Shown: piece by piece, positions 26,721-35,181 of the stretch
Layout: each line of letters begins with the position of its first letter
How positions within the stretch are numbered: position 1 is the first letter of the stretch
Source: Blastococcus sp. CT_GayMR16
GTDB taxonomy: Bacteria; Actinomycetota; Actinomycetes; Mycobacteriales; Geodermatophilaceae
Assembly (NCBI RefSeq): GCF_004570875.1
Contig: NZ_SPQK01000022.1
Span: 1-64,000, forward strand
Reading direction: 5' to 3'
DNA: 64,000 nt
The notes under the pieces: generated by a model
What the model was told of the DNA's origin: nothing
The model's database searches: none
Seen by the model: the letters and a program-made list of their open reading frames with translations, nothing else
Position numbers and translations under genes: made by a program

Positions 26721-27200
26721 CTACCCGCGCCGCTGCCGGTGCCGGTCGTCGCGGCCCCCGGTCAGCGTCTGGGCCAGCAGCACGGCGCCCCACGGACCGA
26801 TGACCCAGATCGGCCAGAAGTAGAGGAACGAGCTCGCGGCGATCGATGAGATGGCCCAGATCGCGACGACGATCACGGCGGTGCTCAGCCACGACCGCCA
26901 GGCGGCGTGCGGGTGGCCTCCCCACGCCCACGGCCCGGCCATCGGTCCACAGGCTCCTGCAGGACCCCGGAACGGTGCCGGCGGCTGCGCCGGTGCGGAT
27001 GTGGCTGCGGTGGGGCGGGCGGTGTTCGGCAGGTCCGCCGTCAGCTCCGCCAGCTCTCCGTAGGTGCGTGCCGCGTAGGCGCGGGCCAGTCGCTCGTCGT
27101 ACTCGTCGACGGTCAGGCGCCCGTCGGCCATGTGCCGGCCGAGGACGGTGGCGACGGCGGCGCGGTCGGCGTCGGCGGCGCGCAGGTGGGGCTCGGGCAT
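26721..27200 (-). CDS. DUF1707 domain-containing membrane protein
   Basis: A 159-residue protein. The first ~55 residues are a DUF1707 (SHOCT-like) domain: RAADADRAAVATVL...GRLTVDEYDERLARAYAART, a three-helix motif common in Actinobacteria. A Pro/Gly/Trp-rich linker is followed by two hydrophobic helices near residues 105-125 and 128-145 and a basic tail. Function is unknown; such domains are thought to mediate oligomerisation or nucleic-acid contact, which is not tested here. The ATG at 27200 has AGGAGG six bases upstream. A parS-like site lies 73 bases before the start. Confidence 0.85.
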   Translation of the reverse strand: MPEPHLRAADADRAAVATVLGRHMADGRLTVDEYDERLARAYAARTYGELAELTADLPNTARPTAATSAPAQPPAPFRGPAGACGPMAGPWAWGGHPHAAWRSWLSTAVIVVAIWAISSIAASSFLYFWPIWVIGPWGAVLLAQTLTGGRDDRHRQRRG

Positions 27201-27272
27201 CGCGGGCCTCCTGGTGCGGGAGATCCAGTCTGGTCCGGATGGGGGGCGCTGGTCCACTGACGGACGTCACCA

Positions 27273-27286
27273 GTTCCACGTGGAAC
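27273..27286. promoter_or_regulatory. parS-like site 2 (GTTCCACGTGGAAC)
   Basis: The same 14-bp palindrome as at 2727 and 35133. It is intergenic, between the DUF1707 start and the stop of the next reverse-strand gene. ParB binding is inferred from consensus only. Confidence 0.65.
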
Positions 27287-27315
27287 CGTGCAGGGGGCGG
27301 CGACCGGCCGCCGAG

Positions 27316-27795
27316 TCAGTCGCGCGCGGTCGTCGTGAGCCCGCGCCCAGGACGCCACGACGTGACCAGCAGCGCCGTCTTCTCGTCGTTCAGGGCGACC
27401 AGGACCACCTGTTCGAGGTCGACGCTGAAGAGCTCGAAGCCCATGTGCTCCGGCGCCACCCCGGCTGCGGCCGCATACCGGAGGCGTTCGTCCTGGTCGG
27501 TGATCTGGCGGGCGCGTCCGCTGAGCTTGGCGTCGGCCTCGAAGGCGTCGGGTTCGGAGCTGCCGCTGTGCAGCGCGAAGCGGGGATCCCGCCGGAGATC
27601 GGTGAACTTCACCGACCCCGGCATGCCGGCCAGCCACGGCTCGTCGGCCACGAAGTGCATCTCGATCCCGCTGATGCGGGGCGACCCGTCGGCGCGCAGG
27701 GTGGCGAGGAACTTGTGCGCGTGGGCGTCGAACGCGGCGCGCACCCGTGCGGCGAATGCCGGCTCCGCGGACTCCACCTCGGCGAAGGAAGCCAT
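27316..27795 (-). CDS. Pyridoxamine 5'-phosphate oxidase family protein
   Basis: A 159-residue split-barrel flavin-binding protein. The sequence FLATLRADGSPRISGIEMHFV near residues 29-49 is the typical first barrel strand pair, followed by SVKFTDLRRDPRFALH, also typical of the general-stress/FMN-binding branch. The protein is too divergent from true PdxH for a vitamin B6 role to be assumed; F420- or FMN-dependent reduction of an unknown substrate is possible. No ribosome site precedes the ATG at 27795. An in-frame GTG five codons upstream (27810) is the alternative. It is probably expressed apart from the acyl-CoA dehydrogenase (51 bases). Confidence 0.8.
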   Translation of the reverse strand: MASFAEVESAEPAFAARVRAAFDAHAHKFLATLRADGSPRISGIEMHFVADEPWLAGMPGSVKFTDLRRDPRFALHSGSSEPDAFEADAKLSGRARQITDQDERLRYAAAAGVAPEHMGFELFSVDLEQVVLVALNDEKTALLVTSWRPGRGLTTTARD

Positions 27796-27846
27796 GCGGG
27801 CACTCTGCACCCGGCCACCGACGAACGGGAGGCCGGGCTTCGCGCC

Positions 27847-29010
27847 TCAGCCTGCGGTGCGGGCCGCTTCGCGGGCGAGGTCCTTGCCGATGACCATGCG
27901 CTGGATCTGGTTGGTCCCCTCGAAGATCTGCATGACCTTCGCCTCGCGCATGTACCGCTCGACCGGGAACTCGCGGGTGTAGCCGGCTCCGCCGAGCACC
28001 TGGACGGCGTCGGTGGTCACCTTCATCGCGGCGTCGGTGGCCACGAGCTTGGCGATGCTGGCCTGGCGGGAGAAGGGCTTGCCGGCGTCCTTGCGACGGG
28101 CCGCGACCAGATACATCGCCCGGGCCGACTCCACCGCGGCGGCCATGTCGGCGAGGAGGAAGGCGACGCCCTGGTGCTCGACGATCGGGCGCCCGAAGGC
28201 CTCGCGCTCACCGGCGTAGCGGACGGCGACGTCGAGGGCGGACTGCGCGAGGCCGACCGCCACGGCGCTGACCCCGAGGCGACCGGAGTCGAGTGCGGCC
28301 AGCGCGATCGACAGGCCCCGACCGCGCTCGCCGACGAGCCGATCGGCCGGGACGGGGACGTCGTCCAGGCGCATGGCGGCCGTCGTCGAGCCGGTCATGC
28401 CCATCTTCTCCTCGGGCCGGGCGGCGCTGAAGCCGGTGAGGTCGGGCGTCAGGTGGAAGCAGGAGATGCCGCGCTCGCCGTCGTCCGGGGTGCGCAGGAA
28501 GGTCGAGTAGAAGTCCGCCTGGCCACCGTGGGTGACCCAGGCCTTCTCACCGCCGGCCAGCCAGCCGCCGTCACTGGTCCTGGCGCTGGCCCGCATGGCC
28601 GCGGGGTCGGAGCCGGCGTGGGCCTCCGAGAGGCAGTAGGCGCCGAGGAGCTGTCCGCCGACCATGTCCGGGAGCAGGTCGCGGCGCTGGGCCTCGGTGC
28701 CGAAGCGGTCGATCGGGTTGCACGACAGCGTGTGCACGCTGACGCCGAGCGCCACGCTGGCCCAGCGGGCCGCGAGCTCCTCGACGACCTGGAGGTAGAC
28801 CTCGTAGGGCTGGCCGCCGCCGCCGACGTCCTCCCCGAACGGGAGGCCCAGCAGTCCGGCGTCCCCGAGAGCGCGGAAGGCCTCGCGCGGAAAGCGTTCC
28901 TCCCGCTCGAACTGCGCCGCATGCGGTGCCAGCTCCGCGTCCGCCAGTTCGCGGGTGAGCGCCAGGAGGTCGTAGGCCTCGCGGGTGGGCAGTTCGCGGT
29001 CGACCGGCAC
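27847..29010 (-). CDS. Acyl-CoA dehydrogenase
   Basis: A 387-residue FAD enzyme that desaturates acyl-CoA at the alpha-beta position in fatty or branched-chain acid breakdown. Family signatures are visible: LSEAHAGSDPAAM near residue 125, WVTHG, and QVLGGAGYTREFPVERYMREAK. The motif IFEGTNQIQR near residue 364 carries the catalytic Glu of short/medium-chain enzymes. The GTG at 29010 has AAGGAG five bases upstream; the ORF extends 22 codons further through the operator. It is divergent from a TetR gene, which probably controls it through the inverted repeat at 29029-29060. Confidence 0.93.
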   Translation of the reverse strand: MPVDRELPTREAYDLLALTRELADAELAPHAAQFEREERFPREAFRALGDAGLLGLPFGEDVGGGGQPYEVYLQVVEELAARWASVALGVSVHTLSCNPIDRFGTEAQRRDLLPDMVGGQLLGAYCLSEAHAGSDPAAMRASARTSDGGWLAGGEKAWVTHGGQADFYSTFLRTPDDGERGISCFHLTPDLTGFSAARPEEKMGMTGSTTAAMRLDDVPVPADRLVGERGRGLSIALAALDSGRLGVSAVAVGLAQSALDVAVRYAGEREAFGRPIVEHQGVAFLLADMAAAVESARAMYLVAARRKDAGKPFSRQASIAKLVATDAAMKVTTDAVQVLGGAGYTREFPVERYMREAKVMQIFEGTNQIQRMVIGKDLAREAARTAG

Positions 29011-29028
29011 GGCTCTCCTTCGGACGGA

Positions 29029-29060
29029 AACAGTACTGAAGACGGTATCGCAGTACTGTT
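29029..29060. promoter_or_regulatory. Inverted repeat, probable TetR operator
   Basis: AACAGTACTG (29029-29038) and CAGTACTGTT (29051-29060) are perfect inverted arms with a 12-base spacer, in the 89 bases between the divergent acyl-CoA dehydrogenase and TetR starts. Each arm itself contains the palindrome CAGTACTG. The AT-rich arms stand out in this GC-rich DNA. Confidence 0.82.
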
Positions 29061-29099
29061 CGCGGTCCAGGCGCACGATGACCTGCCGGAAGGAGGCCG

Positions 29100-29690
29100 A
29101 TGACGACCACGGCGCCGTTCGCCGCGACCGGCCTGACCCGCCGGCAGGCGGAGCTGCTCGATCACCTCGAGGAGCTCTTCCTGGCCGAGGGGTTCGCCCG
29201 GTTCACGCTCGAGGACCTCGCCGTCCGCCTGCACTGCTCCAAGAGCACGCTCTACGCGCTGGCCGGGAGCAAGGAGCAGTTGGCGCAGCGGGTCATCAAG
29301 CACTTCTTCCGCAAGGCGACCGAGGCCGTCGAGGCATCGACGGTCACCGTGCAGGACCCCGGCCTCCGGGTGACCGCCTACCTCACCGCGGTTGCCGCGG
29401 CGCTGGCGCCCGCCGGGCCGGCTTTCCATCGGGACCTGGACGCCTTCGGACCCGGGCGCGAGATCTACGAGCGGAACACCGGTCTGGCCGCTGAGCGGGT
29501 GCGTCAGCTGATCAGCGACGGGGTCGCCGAGGGCCGCTTCCGGGACGTGCATCCCGCTCTGGTGGCCGACACCGTCACGACGCTGATGTTCCGCATCGGG
29601 CGCGGCGACACCGCCCGGGCAACGGGGCTGGACGACGCGGCCGCGTATCGCGAGCTGGCGGCGCTGCTGCTGCACGGGATCACGCTGTGA
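29100..29690 (+). CDS. TetR family transcriptional regulator
   Basis: A 196-residue repressor. The N-terminal helix-turn-helix spans about residues 13-62: QAELLDHLEELFLAEGFARF, then LEDLAVRLHCSKSTLYALAGSKEQL. The C-terminal all-helical part would bind a ligand, plausibly an acyl-CoA, since the gene is divergent from an acyl-CoA dehydrogenase. The ATG at 29100 follows AAGGAGG with four bases spacing. The operator is the inverted repeat just upstream, giving control of both genes. It overlaps the next gene by four bases (GTGA). Confidence 0.9.
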   Translation: MTTTAPFAATGLTRRQAELLDHLEELFLAEGFARFTLEDLAVRLHCSKSTLYALAGSKEQLAQRVIKHFFRKATEAVEASTVTVQDPGLRVTAYLTAVAAALAPAGPAFHRDLDAFGPGREIYERNTGLAAERVRQLISDGVAEGRFRDVHPALVADTVTTLMFRIGRGDTARATGLDDAAAYRELAALLLHGITL

Positions 29691-30151
29691 AGGTCGTGCC
29701 GGCCGAGTGGGACGACGCCGACGTCCAGCGGCTCGCGGCGGAGCAGCAGGCCGAGGTCCGTGCGCGCTACGACGGCAAGGGTGAGCCGGGGACGCCGCCG
29801 TCGGCCGCGGACATCAGCGTCGTGCTCGTGGCGCGCGACGGCGACGGCACGGCGCTCGGCTGCGGGGCGCTGCGGCAGCTCGGGGACGGGGTCGCTGAGG
29901 TGAAGCGCATGTACGTGGCGCCGCCCGCCCGGGGCCGCGGGGTCGGGACGGCGGTGCTCGCCGGCCTCGAGGACGCAGCCCGCGACCGCGGCTGGACGAC
30001 GCTGCGGCTGGAGACCGGACCGCGGCAGCCCGAGGCGGTCGCGCTGTACTCCCGGGCCGGGTACTCGCCGATCGACGCGTTCGGTGCCTATGTCGGCGCA
30101 CCCGATGCCGAGGACTCCCTCTTCTTCGAGCAGAGCCTCGACCCGCGCTGA
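29687..30151 (+). CDS. GNAT family N-acetyltransferase
   Basis: A 154-residue acetyl-CoA-dependent transferase. The core motif A is clear: VKRMYVAPPARGRGVGTAVL (about residues 70-89), with the RGRGVG pyrophosphate loop. Motif B is ALYSRAGYSPI near residue 118. The acceptor substrate is unknown. The GTG start overlaps the TetR stop by four bases, so it is translated with the regulator. Confidence 0.88.
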   Translation: MKVVPAEWDDADVQRLAAEQQAEVRARYDGKGEPGTPPSAADISVVLVARDGDGTALGCGALRQLGDGVAEVKRMYVAPPARGRGVGTAVLAGLEDAARDRGWTTLRLETGPRQPEAVALYSRAGYSPIDAFGAYVGAPDAEDSLFFEQSLDPR

Positions 30152-30170
30152 ACGTCGTACCGACGGTCCG

Positions 30171-31046
30171 TCAGGCGCCCCGCGACTCGGCGACCCGACG
30201 CATCCAGTAGCGGAACCAGTTGGGCCCGTAGGGCAGGTAGACGCGCGTCGGAATCCCTCGCGACGCGAGGTCGTCGAGCACCTCGGGTCGGACGCCGAGC
30301 AACTGCTCCACGGGGGTCGGGCCGTGCTGGAGCTGAAGGGCCTCCTGCAGGCGTCGGTCGTGCGTCGCAGCGGACCACGGGCCGCCGGCGGCGGCGAGGC
30401 GCGCGGCGAGCACCAGATAGGCGACGTCCGTCGGTTCACCGTGCGGCAGCGCACCGGTCGCCTCGAGGTACGCCCCCTTGACCAGGCGTACGTGCACCCC
30501 GGCGTCGAGCAGGGTGTCCACGTCGGCGGGTGAGCGCACCAGATTCGCCTGCAGCGTCGCGCCCAGCCGTTCGGCGCGTCCGCGGCCGGCGACGGCGACG
30601 ACGCACGTGAGGACGGCGTCGGTGCGAGCGGCGTCCTCGGCTCCCACCTGTATCCGCCGACCGGCAGGCAGCGCCGCGGCGAGCGTGGCCAGCCGGTCCG
30701 CAGTCCCGCCGGGATCGGTGTCCAGCACCAGATGACTGAGGTCCACCGAGAGCCAGACGTCGGCGGGCGGGGTCGGCAGGTCGGCGGTCAGTGCCAGGTA
30801 GTCCGCCACCGTCCCGTCCGCGACCGCGGGATCGTCGATCTGCTCGCCGAAGAAGTCCACGCTGGCCCCGTGTCCACGGGCGAGCGTGGCGGAGGTCGCG
30901 GCCAGTGCCTCGCCGCGGGTCCGGCCGGCTACGTAGCGGTGTGCTGCGCGCCATGCCCGCGCCTCGGTCGCAGGCAGCCTTCGGACCGCGCGTTCGAACC
31001 GCTCGCTCGTGGCCAGCCGGAACAGAACCGATCGGTCGACGCCCAC
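30171..31046 (-). CDS. putB: Proline dehydrogenase
   Basis: A 291-residue FAD-dependent monofunctional proline dehydrogenase, oxidising proline to pyrroline-5-carboxylate as the first step of proline use. The TIM-barrel signatures are VRLVKGAYLE (about residue 200) and the C-terminal YLPYGPNWFRYWMRRVAE, whose RRxxE residues bind the proline carboxylate. The GTG at 31046 has GGAAGG nine bases upstream; the frame runs on far upstream as a shadow of the HNH gene. The P5C dehydrogenase partner is not in the window. The symbol follows common actinobacterial use and is tentative. Confidence 0.88.
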   Translation of the reverse strand: MGVDRSVLFRLATSERFERAVRRLPATEARAWRAAHRYVAGRTRGEALAATSATLARGHGASVDFFGEQIDDPAVADGTVADYLALTADLPTPPADVWLSVDLSHLVLDTDPGGTADRLATLAAALPAGRRIQVGAEDAARTDAVLTCVVAVAGRGRAERLGATLQANLVRSPADVDTLLDAGVHVRLVKGAYLEATGALPHGEPTDVAYLVLAARLAAAGGPWSAATHDRRLQEALQLQHGPTPVEQLLGVRPEVLDDLASRGIPTRVYLPYGPNWFRYWMRRVAESRGA

Positions 31047-31132
31047 GGACTCCAGCCTTCCAGGATGGCAGGCGCCCCGATCCAGTTGCACCTGCCGGAC
31101 ACGGCATCCGGCCGGCCGGCGCCTGCCGATGC

Positions 31133-32365
31133 CTAGGGGCTCGATCCGCGGATGCGGATCTCGCTGCCGTCGGGTCGGTAGGTGTGCCAGAAGGTGGTGC
31201 CCGGGTCGCGGGCGATGCCGAAACCGCCTTCGTGGACGGCCGTGTGATGGCGTTCGCAGAGGAGGGCGCCGTTCTCGCAGCTGGTCGGCCCGCCGTGGGC
31301 CCAGTGGATGACGTGGTGGACGTCGCACCAGGCGGCGGGGACGGCGCAGCCGCTTAACACGCAGTGCCCGTCGCGCAGCTCGACGGCCCGGCGGATCGCT
31401 GCGGTGGCGGTGCGCTGCTCGCGGCCGACATCGATCGGCAGGCCTGCAGGATCGGTGAGCATCCGCACCACGGCGGCGTCGCAGGCGAGGCGGCGCGCGG
31501 TCTCCGGTGTGATCGGCCCGGCGAAGGCCAGCTCGCCGCCGGCCACCCCGCGCGCACCTCGCTCGGCGCACAGCGCCATCCAGTCGATGGTCACGCGAAC
31601 CTGCGCTGCGGCACCGCGCACCGTCGGTAGCCCACCGGCCCGAAGTGCCTGGCGGGCGAGTTCGACCAGGGCGTGCCCCATCCGCTCGCCGTACGTCCGC
31701 TGGTCGTGGGCGGGCCGGTCGCCGTTCATCAGCGCTTCGAGCGCCGTGTGCACGGTCTCTCCACCCACCGGGTCCAGGTGTCCGGACAGGTACACCCGCC
31801 CCCCGGCGCTGACCGCCATCCGGAACAGCCTCGGCAGCCCGGCCGCCTCGTCCAGTGCCCCGTCCGGGTCGATCCCGGCCACCCACCGGCGGGCCGCCTT
31901 CGCGGTGTCCTCCGGCCCCAGGGCCCGCGCCGCTTCGGTGAGCACCGCGTCGGTGGTGCCCAGGTCGATGCCGTGGGCGTCCGCTACCGCCAGCCGCGCC
32001 GGGGTGACCGCCGCCGTCACGACCGCGACATGAGCGGGCGTCACCGCACCCTCGGCGTAGGCCGCCGCCAGCTCAGGCAGCTCGACCAGCCGGCGCCCGT
32101 CCCGCACCAGGTCGGCCGCCGCCCGCCCGGAGATCCGGCAGTGCCCGGTGAGCCACGACTTCATCGCGACCATGCCGTCGGCGCGGTGGACCTGCCGCGC
32201 CTCCGCGGCTGCCACTGCGCGGGTCTGCGCGGCGGTCAGCCGGTTGATCCCGAGCTGGGCGAGCGGCACGAACTCGCGCAACTGCTCATCGGCGAGGTCC
32301 AGCGGATCGAAGTCGGCCGGATCGAGCTCGGCGAGCTGCTGCAGCACCGACCCCCACGACGACAC
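31133..32365 (-). CDS. DUF222 and HNH endonuclease domain protein
   Basis: A 410-residue protein of the DUF222-HNH group that is present in many divergent copies in Actinobacteria. The DUF222 part covers about residues 1-290. The HNH domain near 335-385 has CVLSGC, CDVHHVIHWAHGG, N and LCERHH, so all metal and catalytic positions are kept. The target is unknown; a link to mobile DNA such as 13E12-type repeats is known for the family. GTG 32365 has GGAGG nine bases upstream. GTG 32383 is an alternative. It is divergent from the HhH protein gene. Confidence 0.87.
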   Translation of the reverse strand: MSSWGSVLQQLAELDPADFDPLDLADEQLREFVPLAQLGINRLTAAQTRAVAAAEARQVHRADGMVAMKSWLTGHCRISGRAAADLVRDGRRLVELPELAAAYAEGAVTPAHVAVVTAAVTPARLAVADAHGIDLGTTDAVLTEAARALGPEDTAKAARRWVAGIDPDGALDEAAGLPRLFRMAVSAGGRVYLSGHLDPVGGETVHTALEALMNGDRPAHDQRTYGERMGHALVELARQALRAGGLPTVRGAAAQVRVTIDWMALCAERGARGVAGGELAFAGPITPETARRLACDAAVVRMLTDPAGLPIDVGREQRTATAAIRRAVELRDGHCVLSGCAVPAAWCDVHHVIHWAHGGPTSCENGALLCERHHTAVHEGGFGIARDPGTTFWHTYRPDGSEIRIRGSSP

Positions 32366-32522
32366 CTCAGACCACCTCCGCACCTCGTCGTCTGCCCGAA
32401 CGTATGTGCGAAGAGTAGACGGTGCGGGCGACAGAAACCCCAGTTCAGAGGGCCTGTGGACAGACGCATCCCATCCACAGGTGGGCGATCCGGGCGGGGC
32501 GCCCGAGGGGTAGACACGAGCC

Positions 32523-33164
32523 ATGGATCGCTCTGCCCAGGACACCGCCGCCCTCGTCATCAGCCGGCACGGCGCCACGTTCGCCGAAGAAGCCGGCATC
32601 GCGCTCGAGAACACCCCGGCGCCGTTGTTCCGGCTTCTCGTCCTCGCCGAGCTGCTGTCCGCCCGGATCGGCGCAGGCATCGCGGTCGCCGCGGCGGGCG
32701 AGCTCGACAAAGCCGGCTGGGCCACGGCAGTGGCTCTACGGCACGCCACGCGGCACAGCGTGGTCGCCGCCCTCGGCCGCGCCGGATATCGCCGGTACGA
32801 CGAGCGCACAGCGACCCAGCTGCGCGAACTGGCCGAGCTCGTCCTCACCCGGTACGGGGGCGACCTGCGTCGGCTGGGCGAGGAGGCGGACGGCGACGTC
32901 GACCGGGCCGCCACCCTCGTGCAGGAGGTCAAGGGCATCGGCCCGACCGGCGCTGCCGTCTTCCTGCGCGAGGTGCAGGCGGTCTGGCCGTGGGTTCGCC
33001 CGTACCTGGACGATCGCGCCCGTGCAGGTGCTCGCCGCGTCGGTCTGCCCGACGACACCGCTCGCCTCGCGGAGCTGGTCGGTCCCGACGACCTGGCGCG
33101 GCTCGCGGCCGGGCTGGTCCGGATTTCCCGGCTGCCGGCGCGCCAGGATCCGCTCGGTGTCTGA
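32523..33164 (+). CDS. Helix-hairpin-helix (endonuclease III-like) protein
   Basis: A 213-residue all-helical protein with a helix-hairpin-helix motif VKGIGPTGAAVFLREVQ near residue 138 and the domain arrangement of the endonuclease III / HhH-GPD superfamily. In that motif the catalytic lysine of endonuclease III (G-R-K-T) is replaced by P-T. There is also no C-terminal iron-sulfur cysteine set, so glycosylase/lyase activity is doubtful. It may bind DNA only. The ATG at 32523 lacks a strong ribosome site. A possible alternative is a catalytically altered member of the family. Confidence 0.75.
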   Translation: MDRSAQDTAALVISRHGATFAEEAGIALENTPAPLFRLLVLAELLSARIGAGIAVAAAGELDKAGWATAVALRHATRHSVVAALGRAGYRRYDERTATQLRELAELVLTRYGGDLRRLGEEADGDVDRAATLVQEVKGIGPTGAAVFLREVQAVWPWVRPYLDDRARAGARRVGLPDDTARLAELVGPDDLARLAAGLVRISRLPARQDPLGV

Positions 33165-33208
33165 CGGGTTGTGGTGAGGTGACCGTTCATTCCAGTTCGG
33201 AGGGATCC

Positions 33209-34126
33209 GTGGCTCAGCACCCTTGGCCGGACACCGACCCGACCGAGGTCGTGCTCGCCGCCGGCGACGCCCGCCTCGCTGTCGACCTCCGGGGTGGAGG
33301 CCTGCGTCGGCTGGTCGTCAACGACTGGGACGTGATCGACGGCTATCCCGCCGGAGCGGTCACCGAGGGCTGGCCGGGTGCCGTGCTCGTCCCCTGGCCG
33401 AACCGGATCCGCGACGGGCGCTGGGCATGGAACGGCCGGGAGCTGCAGCTCGACCTGCACTCGCCCGAGCAGCCGCACGCGATGCACGGACTGGTCGCCT
33501 GGCAGTCGTGGTCGGTGCTCGCCCGTACCCCGGCCGAGGTCACCGTCGGAACCACCGTCGAGCCGCACCCGGGCTACCCCTTCCGACTCGCCGTCGCCGT
33601 CGACTACGCCCTCAGCCCGGCCCTGCTCGCGGTCACGGTCCGGGTGCGCAACGAGGGGACGACGGCCGCGCCGGTCGGCGTGGGAATGCACCCCTACCTG
33701 CACGTCGGCGCGAACGAGGACGGCGGCATCGGCGGCGCCGAACTCACCGCGCCCGCGCGTACGGAGCTGGGGACCGAGGACGGCCTGCCCACCGGGGTCC
33801 GGCAGCGCTTCCACGGGGACGTCGGGCGGATCGGCCACCGCGCCTTCGACACCCCGCTCACCGACCTGGAACGCGACGACGACGGCTGGGCCCGATTGCG
33901 GCTGCGCGGCCCGATCGGAGAACTGGTGCTCGCCGTCGACCAACAATGGCCCTGGCTGCAGATCTACACCGGTGACGGGTTGCCGGAGGGCCGGCGGCGC
34001 CGCAGCCTCGCCGTCGAGCCGATGACCTGCCCGCCCAACGCGCTCGCCGACGGCGCCGATCTGCTCGTGCTCGAGCCCGGGGCCGACTGGTCTGGCTCGT
34101 GGACGCTCGCCTGGACGGCGGCCTGA
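33209..34126 (+). CDS. Aldose 1-epimerase family protein
   Basis: A 305-residue beta-sandwich enzyme of the galactose mutarotase family, interconverting anomers of a hexose. Family features are PWPNRIRDGRWAWNG near residue 65, HAMHGLV near residue 90 (His), GMHPYLHVG near 158 (catalytic His) and a C-terminal VEPMTCPPNA carrying the conserved Glu. This PWPNRI branch is common in Actinobacteria and its sugar is not known. The GTG at 33209 has GGAGG five bases upstream. Stop and next start overlap by one base. Confidence 0.9.
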   Translation: MAQHPWPDTDPTEVVLAAGDARLAVDLRGGGLRRLVVNDWDVIDGYPAGAVTEGWPGAVLVPWPNRIRDGRWAWNGRELQLDLHSPEQPHAMHGLVAWQSWSVLARTPAEVTVGTTVEPHPGYPFRLAVAVDYALSPALLAVTVRVRNEGTTAAPVGVGMHPYLHVGANEDGGIGGAELTAPARTELGTEDGLPTGVRQRFHGDVGRIGHRAFDTPLTDLERDDDGWARLRLRGPIGELVLAVDQQWPWLQIYTGDGLPEGRRRRSLAVEPMTCPPNALADGADLLVLEPGADWSGSWTLAWTAA

Positions 34127-34854
34127 TGCCGGACCACCTGAGTGTGATGGAGCTCTGGCGCTACCCGGTGAAGTCGCTGCAGGGCGAGCGGCTGCACTCG
34201 GCGGAGCTCGGGCCGGAGGGCATCGCCGGCGACCGACAGTGGGCGCTCTTCGACCTGGAAACCGGTTTCGGGCTGACTGCCCGCCGCGCTCCCGACCTGC
34301 TCTTCGGTGCCGCGCGGCTCCGCCCGGACGGAACCGTCGAGGTGGTCCTGCCCGACGGCACGGTAACTACGGACGACGAGGAGATCTCCGGCTGGGTGGG
34401 CCGGCGCGTGAGCCTGCGCCCCGCGGGGAGCGCTCCCGGCCGGCCGCGGTACGAGAGTCCGGACGACGACCTGGCGGAGACCTCGACCCGTTGGCACGAC
34501 TGGCAGGGCGCACCGGGCGCGTTCCACGACAACGCCGGAGCGCGCCTCTCCCTCGTCACGACCGGCACTCTCGGCACCTGGGACCGCCGGCGGTTCCGCG
34601 CCAACGTCGTCCTCGAGGGCGCGGGGGAGGGCGGGCTGATCGGTTCGCAGGTGCGACTGGGAACCGCCGTCCTCGACGTCGGCGATCCCATCCCCCGCTG
34701 CGTCATGGTCACCCGCCCGCAGCCCGGTGGCATCGCCCGCGACACCTCCGTGCTGAAGACCATCCACCGCGAACGCGGCGGCGACCTCGCGGTGGCCGCG
34801 CTGGTCCACCGGCCGGGATCGGTGCGCACCGGCGACGTCCTCGAGCCGGCCTGA
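34126..34854 (+). CDS. MOSC domain-containing protein
   Basis: A 242-residue protein with an N-terminal MOSC beta-barrel (MELWRYPVKSLQGERL, about residues 8-23) and the C-terminal MOSC domain (about 120-240), which has the signature RFRANVVLEG and a conserved cysteine in PIPRCVMVTRP. MOSC proteins bind molybdenum cofactor sulfur or reduce N-hydroxylated compounds (YiiM, YcbX, mARC type). There is no ferredoxin domain, so an external electron donor would be needed. The ATG overlaps the epimerase stop (TGATG). An in-frame GTG at 34099 is the alternative. Confidence 0.87.
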   Translation: MPDHLSVMELWRYPVKSLQGERLHSAELGPEGIAGDRQWALFDLETGFGLTARRAPDLLFGAARLRPDGTVEVVLPDGTVTTDDEEISGWVGRRVSLRPAGSAPGRPRYESPDDDLAETSTRWHDWQGAPGAFHDNAGARLSLVTTGTLGTWDRRRFRANVVLEGAGEGGLIGSQVRLGTAVLDVGDPIPRCVMVTRPQPGGIARDTSVLKTIHRERGGDLAVAALVHRPGSVRTGDVLEPA

Positions 34855-34869
34855 CGGACACTGGTCGTC

Positions 34870-35085
34870 GTGCGCACCATCCAGATCCGCCCGGGCGAGG
34901 ACACCATCCGCCTCGGTCAGCTGCTCAAGCTCGTCGACGCCGTCCCCACCGGGGCGCAGGTGAAGGACGTCCTCTTCTCCGGCGCGGTCACGGTCAACGG
35001 CGAGCCGGAGGAGCGCCGCGGACGTCAGTTGCACCGCGGCGACGTCGTGGCGGTGGAGGGCATGGAGGACGTCCGGATCGGCTGA
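34870..35085 (+). CDS. S4-domain RNA-binding protein (YbcJ-like)
   Basis: A 71-residue protein consisting of one S4-like domain: LGQLLKLVDAV, then VKDVLFSGAVTVNGEPEERRGRQL and GDVVAVEG. This alpha-L fold binds structured RNA, as in E. coli YbcJ; the RNA target is unknown. The GTG at 34870 is 15 bases after the MOSC stop, so it is likely cotranscribed with it. Confidence 0.88.
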   Translation: MRTIQIRPGEDTIRLGQLLKLVDAVPTGAQVKDVLFSGAVTVNGEPEERRGRQLHRGDVVAVEGMEDVRIG

Positions 35086-35129
35086 CCTGCGGAACCGAGC
35101 GACCCGGAGGGGGCGCGGCCGACCACCCT

Positions 35130-35149
35130 GCGGTTCCACGTGGAACCGC
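35130..35149. promoter_or_regulatory. parS-like site 3, a 20-bp perfect palindrome
   Basis: GCGGTTCCACGTGGAACCGC is fully self-complementary and contains the core GTTCCACGTGGAAC (35133-35146) found also at 2727 and 27273. It is intergenic, 33 bases before the RNB ribonuclease start. It is the best parS candidate of the three. Confidence 0.7.
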
Positions 35150-35181
35150 GGACGTCGGCCCCGTCTGCCAGGCTGGCGGGC

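Noticed and set aside
31133-33946. A 937-residue reverse frame combining HNH protein with upstream sequence
   Set aside because: The part beyond 32383 lies antisense to the HhH and aldose epimerase genes and is low-complexity.
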